Part shown: piece after piece, positions 7,230 through 8,234 of the stretch | How positions within the stretch are numbered: the stretch's first letter is position 1 | Layout of the letters: each line of letters starts with the position of its first letter | DNA from: an uncultured Bacteroidota bacterium | Lineage (GTDB): Bacteria > Bacteroidota > Bacteroidia > Chitinophagales > Chitinophagaceae | Direction of reading: 5' to 3' | DNA: 8,234 nucleotides | NCBI GenBank assembly: GCA_903881265.1 | Contig: CAIRSV010000125.1 | Coordinates: 1 to 8,234 of the forward strand | Made by a program: the position numbers and the translations under genes | Notes under the pieces: generated by a model | Seen by the model: the letters and a program-made list of their open reading frames with translations, nothing else | What the model was told of the DNA's origin: nothing | Databases searched by the model: none

Positions 7230-7736
7230 ATGAATTACTTCACGTTGTTTGACATGCCAGTCTCCTTAAAGGTTGATCAGGCCGCTTTACTGAAAAAATA
7301 TTATGTGTTAAGCAAACGATATCATCCTGATAATTTTACCTTATCGGATGTTGCTTCGCAGGAAGAGTCAGAGCAAATGACGGCAAAGATCAACGAGGCC
7401 AAAAAAATACTGGACAGTCCGTATCGTCGTCTTGAATATATCTTGCGTCAACAGCAGATTATATTCGACGACGAGAAATATACCTTGCCTGCTATGTTTT
7501 TGGGTGCGATGATGGATATCAATGAAGAATTGATGGAGCTTGAGGTTGCGCAGGATGAAATTCGTTCAGCAGCGGTACGAAAGCTTATTGAGGCAATGGA
7601 AGACGATGTGTATGGCGAGGTGAGTAGTTTATTTGAACGCAATGAATTGGTCTTATCTGCGCACGAATCGAGCGTATTAAAAGACTATTATTACAAGAAA
7701 AAATATTTACAGCGAATCAGAGAAAGATTAAACTGA
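7230..7736 (+). CDS. hscB: Fe-S cluster assembly co-chaperone HscB (J-domain protein)
   Basis: Delivers the IscU-type scaffold to the Hsp70 HscA and stimulates its ATPase, helping Fe-S cluster transfer in the cytosol. At 168 residues it has the family's usual length (about 170). The J domain covers about 1-73: MNYFTLFDMPVSLKVD is the typical opening, H32-P33-D34 is the essential HPD loop, and INEAKKILDSPYRRLEYIL (54-72) is the HscB-type end of the domain. The C-terminal helical scaffold-binding domain follows, with LPAMFLGAMMDINEELMELE (86-105) matching the conserved scaffold-contacting segment. The short tail ends in YLQRIRERLN. No isc, hscA or fdx gene is in view, so it stands apart from an isc operon. 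Its last part (7652-7711) is duplicated at 8173-8232. The start is fixed by the conserved N-terminus; no ribosome-binding site is evident. Confidence 0.93.
   Translation: MNYFTLFDMPVSLKVDQAALLKKYYVLSKRYHPDNFTLSDVASQEESEQMTAKINEAKKILDSPYRRLEYILRQQQIIFDDEKYTLPAMFLGAMMDINEELMELEVAQDEIRSAAVRKLIEAMEDDVYGEVSSLFERNELVLSAHESSVLKDYYYKKKYLQRIRERLN
7652..7711 (+). repeat. Direct repeat, copy A (within hscB 3' end)
   Basis: This stretch, beginning CTTATCTGCGCACG and ending AAAAATATTTACA, encodes the last part of hscB. It is identical over 60 bases to 8173-8232. The offset is 521 bp. Confidence 0.95.
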
Positions 7737-7738
7737 AA

Positions 7739-7751
7739 GTTGTAATATTGC
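7739..7751 (+). promoter_or_regulatory. Promoter-like block upstream of the tRNA-Leu-like sequence, copy 1
   Basis: GTTGTAATATT at 7739-7749 recurs exactly at 8117-8127, each time just ahead of the same tRNA-like sequence. TAATATTG at 7743-7750 resembles the TAnnTTTG -7 box with one mismatch. No clear -33 TTTG is present. Conservation ahead of both copies, while the following bases differ, supports a functional promoter. Confidence 0.4.
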
Positions 7752-7752
7752 A

Positions 7753-7771
7753 CCTCTCGAGAAATAAGAGG
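7753..7771 (+). repeat. Short inverted repeat in the leader of the tRNA-like sequence
   Basis: CCTCT (7753-7757) can pair with AGAGG (7767-7771) across a 9-base loop. The last G is also the first base of the tRNA-like acceptor strand. The second copy has a different inverted repeat in the same place (8131-8143). Confidence 0.35.
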
Positions 7772-7845
7772 CCCAGATGGCGGAATTGGTAGACCTGTCT
7801 GACGACAAGGCAGGCGCGCTAGACTCAAAATCTTGTATTCGCAAG
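7771..7845 (+). pseudogene. Truncated tRNA-Leu (CAA)-like sequence with an interrupted D arm
   Basis: The 5' part of a leucine tRNA can be followed base by base: acceptor strand GCCCAGA (7771-7777), TG, D-stem GCG (7780-7782), a D loop with the GG-containing AATTGGTAGA (7784-7793), then a 21-nt insert (7794-7814). The D-stem partner CGC (7815-7817) follows, then G26, anticodon stem CTAGA (7819-7823), loop CTCAAAA with anticodon CAA (7826-7828), and TCTTG (7831-7835), which leaves one T-T mismatch. The variable arm starts (TATTCGCAAG) and breaks off at about 7845. No TTCGA-type T loop and no acceptor partner TCTGGGC occur downstream to the window end, so no mature tRNA can form from this DNA. 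A GIY-YIG gene starts 13 bases later. It could be a decayed tRNA cut by the element, or a tRNA-like part of the element itself. Confidence 0.75.
7794..7814 (+). repeat. 21-nt hairpin inserted in the tRNA-like D arm
   Basis: The insert is symmetrical in design: CCTGTCT (7794-7800), loop GACGACA (7801-7807), AGGCAGG (7808-7814), giving 7 bp with one G-T pair. Removing exactly these 21 bases rejoins GGTAGA to CGCG and restores a normal tRNA-Leu D arm. The loop lacks a T at the position expected for an anticodon loop, so it is not an obvious second anticodon arm. The partial downstream copy keeps its first 4 bases (8169-8172). Confidence 0.7.
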
Positions 7846-7858
7846 CACATCATACATC

Positions 7859-8092
7859 ATGTATGTATATATAATTCAAAGTGTTGTCAATCATTCTTTC
7901 TATACAGGAATGACGTCAGATATTGAAAAACGAATTCTGGAACACAATAGTGGGAAGGGATCGTACACTAAGAAATTTATGCCCTGGAAATTAGTCTACT
8001 TTGAAGTTTGTGAGAATAGAATAGCCGCTCGAAAACGCGAGAAATATCTAAAAACAACTGAAGGCAAAATTTCTGTTTTAAAAAAGGGATAA
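7859..8092 (+). CDS. Small GIY-YIG nuclease-family protein, 77 aa
   Basis: A single-domain member of the GIY-YIG superfamily, of the short UPF0213/YhbQ-like kind. Seen in order: YVYIIQS (2-8) stands for the GIY strand, FYTG (14-17) for the YIG strand, then M18-T19, Arg25 in EKRILEHNSG (23-32), the KKFMPWKLVYFE strand (38-49), and RKREKYLK (58-65) with the predicted metal-binding Glu61. All core catalytic positions are kept, so it could cut DNA, but the natural role of these small proteins is not established. The frame is open upstream only back to a TAG at 7820 with no other start, so the ATG at 7859 stands. There is no ribosome-binding site; transcription probably begins before the tRNA-like sequence and reads through. 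The gene is AT-rich. It sits between two tRNA-like pieces, which suggests a small tRNA-associated mobile or selfish unit (inference). Confidence 0.85.
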   Translation: MYVYIIQSVVNHSFYTGMTSDIEKRILEHNSGKGSYTKKFMPWKLVYFEVCENRIAARKREKYLKTTEGKISVLKKG

Positions 8093-8105
8093 AAATATTT
8101 TTATC
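8088..8105 (+). terminator. Perfect 18-bp AT-rich palindrome at the GIY-YIG stop codon
   Basis: GATAAAAATATTTTTATC is its own reverse complement and includes the TAA stop (8090-8092). As RNA it could fold to a weak A-T hairpin with a T-rich 3' side. With no G-C core it is a poor intrinsic terminator; a protein-binding site or an element boundary is an alternative. Confidence 0.3.
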
Positions 8106-8116
8106 ATTCATCTAAT

Positions 8117-8130
8117 GTTGTAATATTTCG
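8117..8130 (+). promoter_or_regulatory. Promoter-like block, copy 2
   Basis: GTTGTAATATT (8117-8127) repeats 7739-7749 exactly and is followed by TCG. It again precedes the tRNA-like sequence, but with a gap 3 bases shorter than in copy 1. Confidence 0.35.
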
Positions 8131-8143
8131 AACCTAATAGGTT
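8131..8143 (+). repeat. Short inverted repeat in the leader of the second tRNA-like copy
   Basis: AACCTA (8131-8136) and TAGGTT (8138-8143) are inverted repeats around one base. They occupy the place of the unrelated CCTCT/AGAGG repeat in copy 1, so structure is shared while sequence is not. Confidence 0.35.
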
Positions 8144-8145
8144 TA

Positions 8146-8172
8146 GCCCAGATGGCGGAATTGTTAGACCTG
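8146..8172 (+). pseudogene. Second tRNA-Leu-like 5' fragment (27 nt)
   Basis: It matches 7771-7797 at 26 of 27 positions. The difference is G7789 to T8164 in the D loop, which removes the second G of the GG pair. It covers the acceptor strand GCCCAGA, the D-stem GCG, the D loop, and the first 4 bases (CCTG) of the inserted hairpin. It then stops abruptly at a junction with duplicated hscB sequence. Confidence 0.75.
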
Positions 8173-8234
8173 CTTATCTGCGCACGAATCGAGCGTATTA
8201 AAAGACTATTATTACAAGAAAAAATATTTACAAC
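8173..8234 (+). repeat. Direct repeat, copy B: duplicated hscB 3' end joined to the tRNA-like fragment
   Basis: 60 bases (8173-8232) are identical to hscB 7652-7711. The next base differs (A8233 against G7712) and the last base agrees. There is no start and no upstream hscB sequence, so this is a fragment of the gene, joined directly after CCTG. Near identity means a very recent duplication or an assembly artefact at a sequence end. Confidence 0.9.

Noticed and set aside
7771..7858. Functional tRNA-Leu gene
   Set aside because: T arm and 3' acceptor strand are absent and the D arm holds a 21-nt insert, so a mature tRNA cannot be made from this DNA.
7771..8172. Group I intron with a GIY-YIG homing endonuclease in a tRNA-Leu anticodon
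   Set aside because: The tRNA sequence runs through the anticodon loop and breaks in the variable arm, no 3' exon (T arm, TCTGGGC) follows, and there is no room or visible core for a group I ribozyme.
1..8234. CRISPR array, phage or transposase genes
   Set aside because: No regularly spaced repeats and no transposase, integrase or phage protein could be read in any frame.

Overview
The window looks like chromosomal DNA from a member of the Bacteroidota. The gene families fit that phylum: a long B12-dependent ribonucleotide reductase of the TSCPD-domain type, a stand-alone HscB, and a small GIY-YIG protein beside tRNA-like DNA. Two genes (pyruvate kinase and the glycosyltransferase) have upstream sequences close to the Bacteroidota promoter consensus (TTTG, about 19 bases, TAnnTTTG), with the -7 box only a few bases from the start codon. 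No Shine-Dalgarno sequences are evident. These points come from family knowledge and my reading of the sequence, not from a database search.

Layout. 1-3155 (minus) is nrdJ, whose C-terminus runs off the left edge. 3156-3626 is mostly non-coding, with one doubtful 73-codon ORF and a palindrome. 3627-4358 (plus) is a soluble family-2 glycosyltransferase of the dolichyl/polyprenyl-phosphate glucosyltransferase type. It converges, with a 26-bp gap, on pyruvate kinase at 4385-5818 (minus). 5980-7188 (minus) is a saccharopine dehydrogenase/alanine dehydrogenase-like oxidoreductase. It is divergent, across 41 bp, from hscB at 7230-7736 (plus). These are separate housekeeping functions (dNTP synthesis, glycan or lipid-linked sugar synthesis, glycolysis, amino-acid metabolism, Fe-S cluster delivery) with no operon linking them.

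The unusual part is the last 500 bases. Immediately after hscB lies a promoter-like block and the 5' part of a tRNA-Leu (CAA anticodon). Its D arm is interrupted by exactly 21 nt that form a 7-bp stem with a 7-nt loop. The tRNA sequence stops inside the variable arm, has no T arm or 3' acceptor strand, and 13 bases later the start codon of a 77-residue GIY-YIG nuclease-family gene follows. Downstream of that gene the promoter-like block and the first 27 nt of the tRNA-like sequence recur, including the first 4 nt of the inserted hairpin. This second copy is then joined directly to a duplicate of the 3' end of hscB (60 identical bases) that runs to the window end. It may be a small tRNA-associated GIY-YIG element with tandem duplication, or partly an assembly artefact at a contig end. 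It is the best candidate here for something undescribed.
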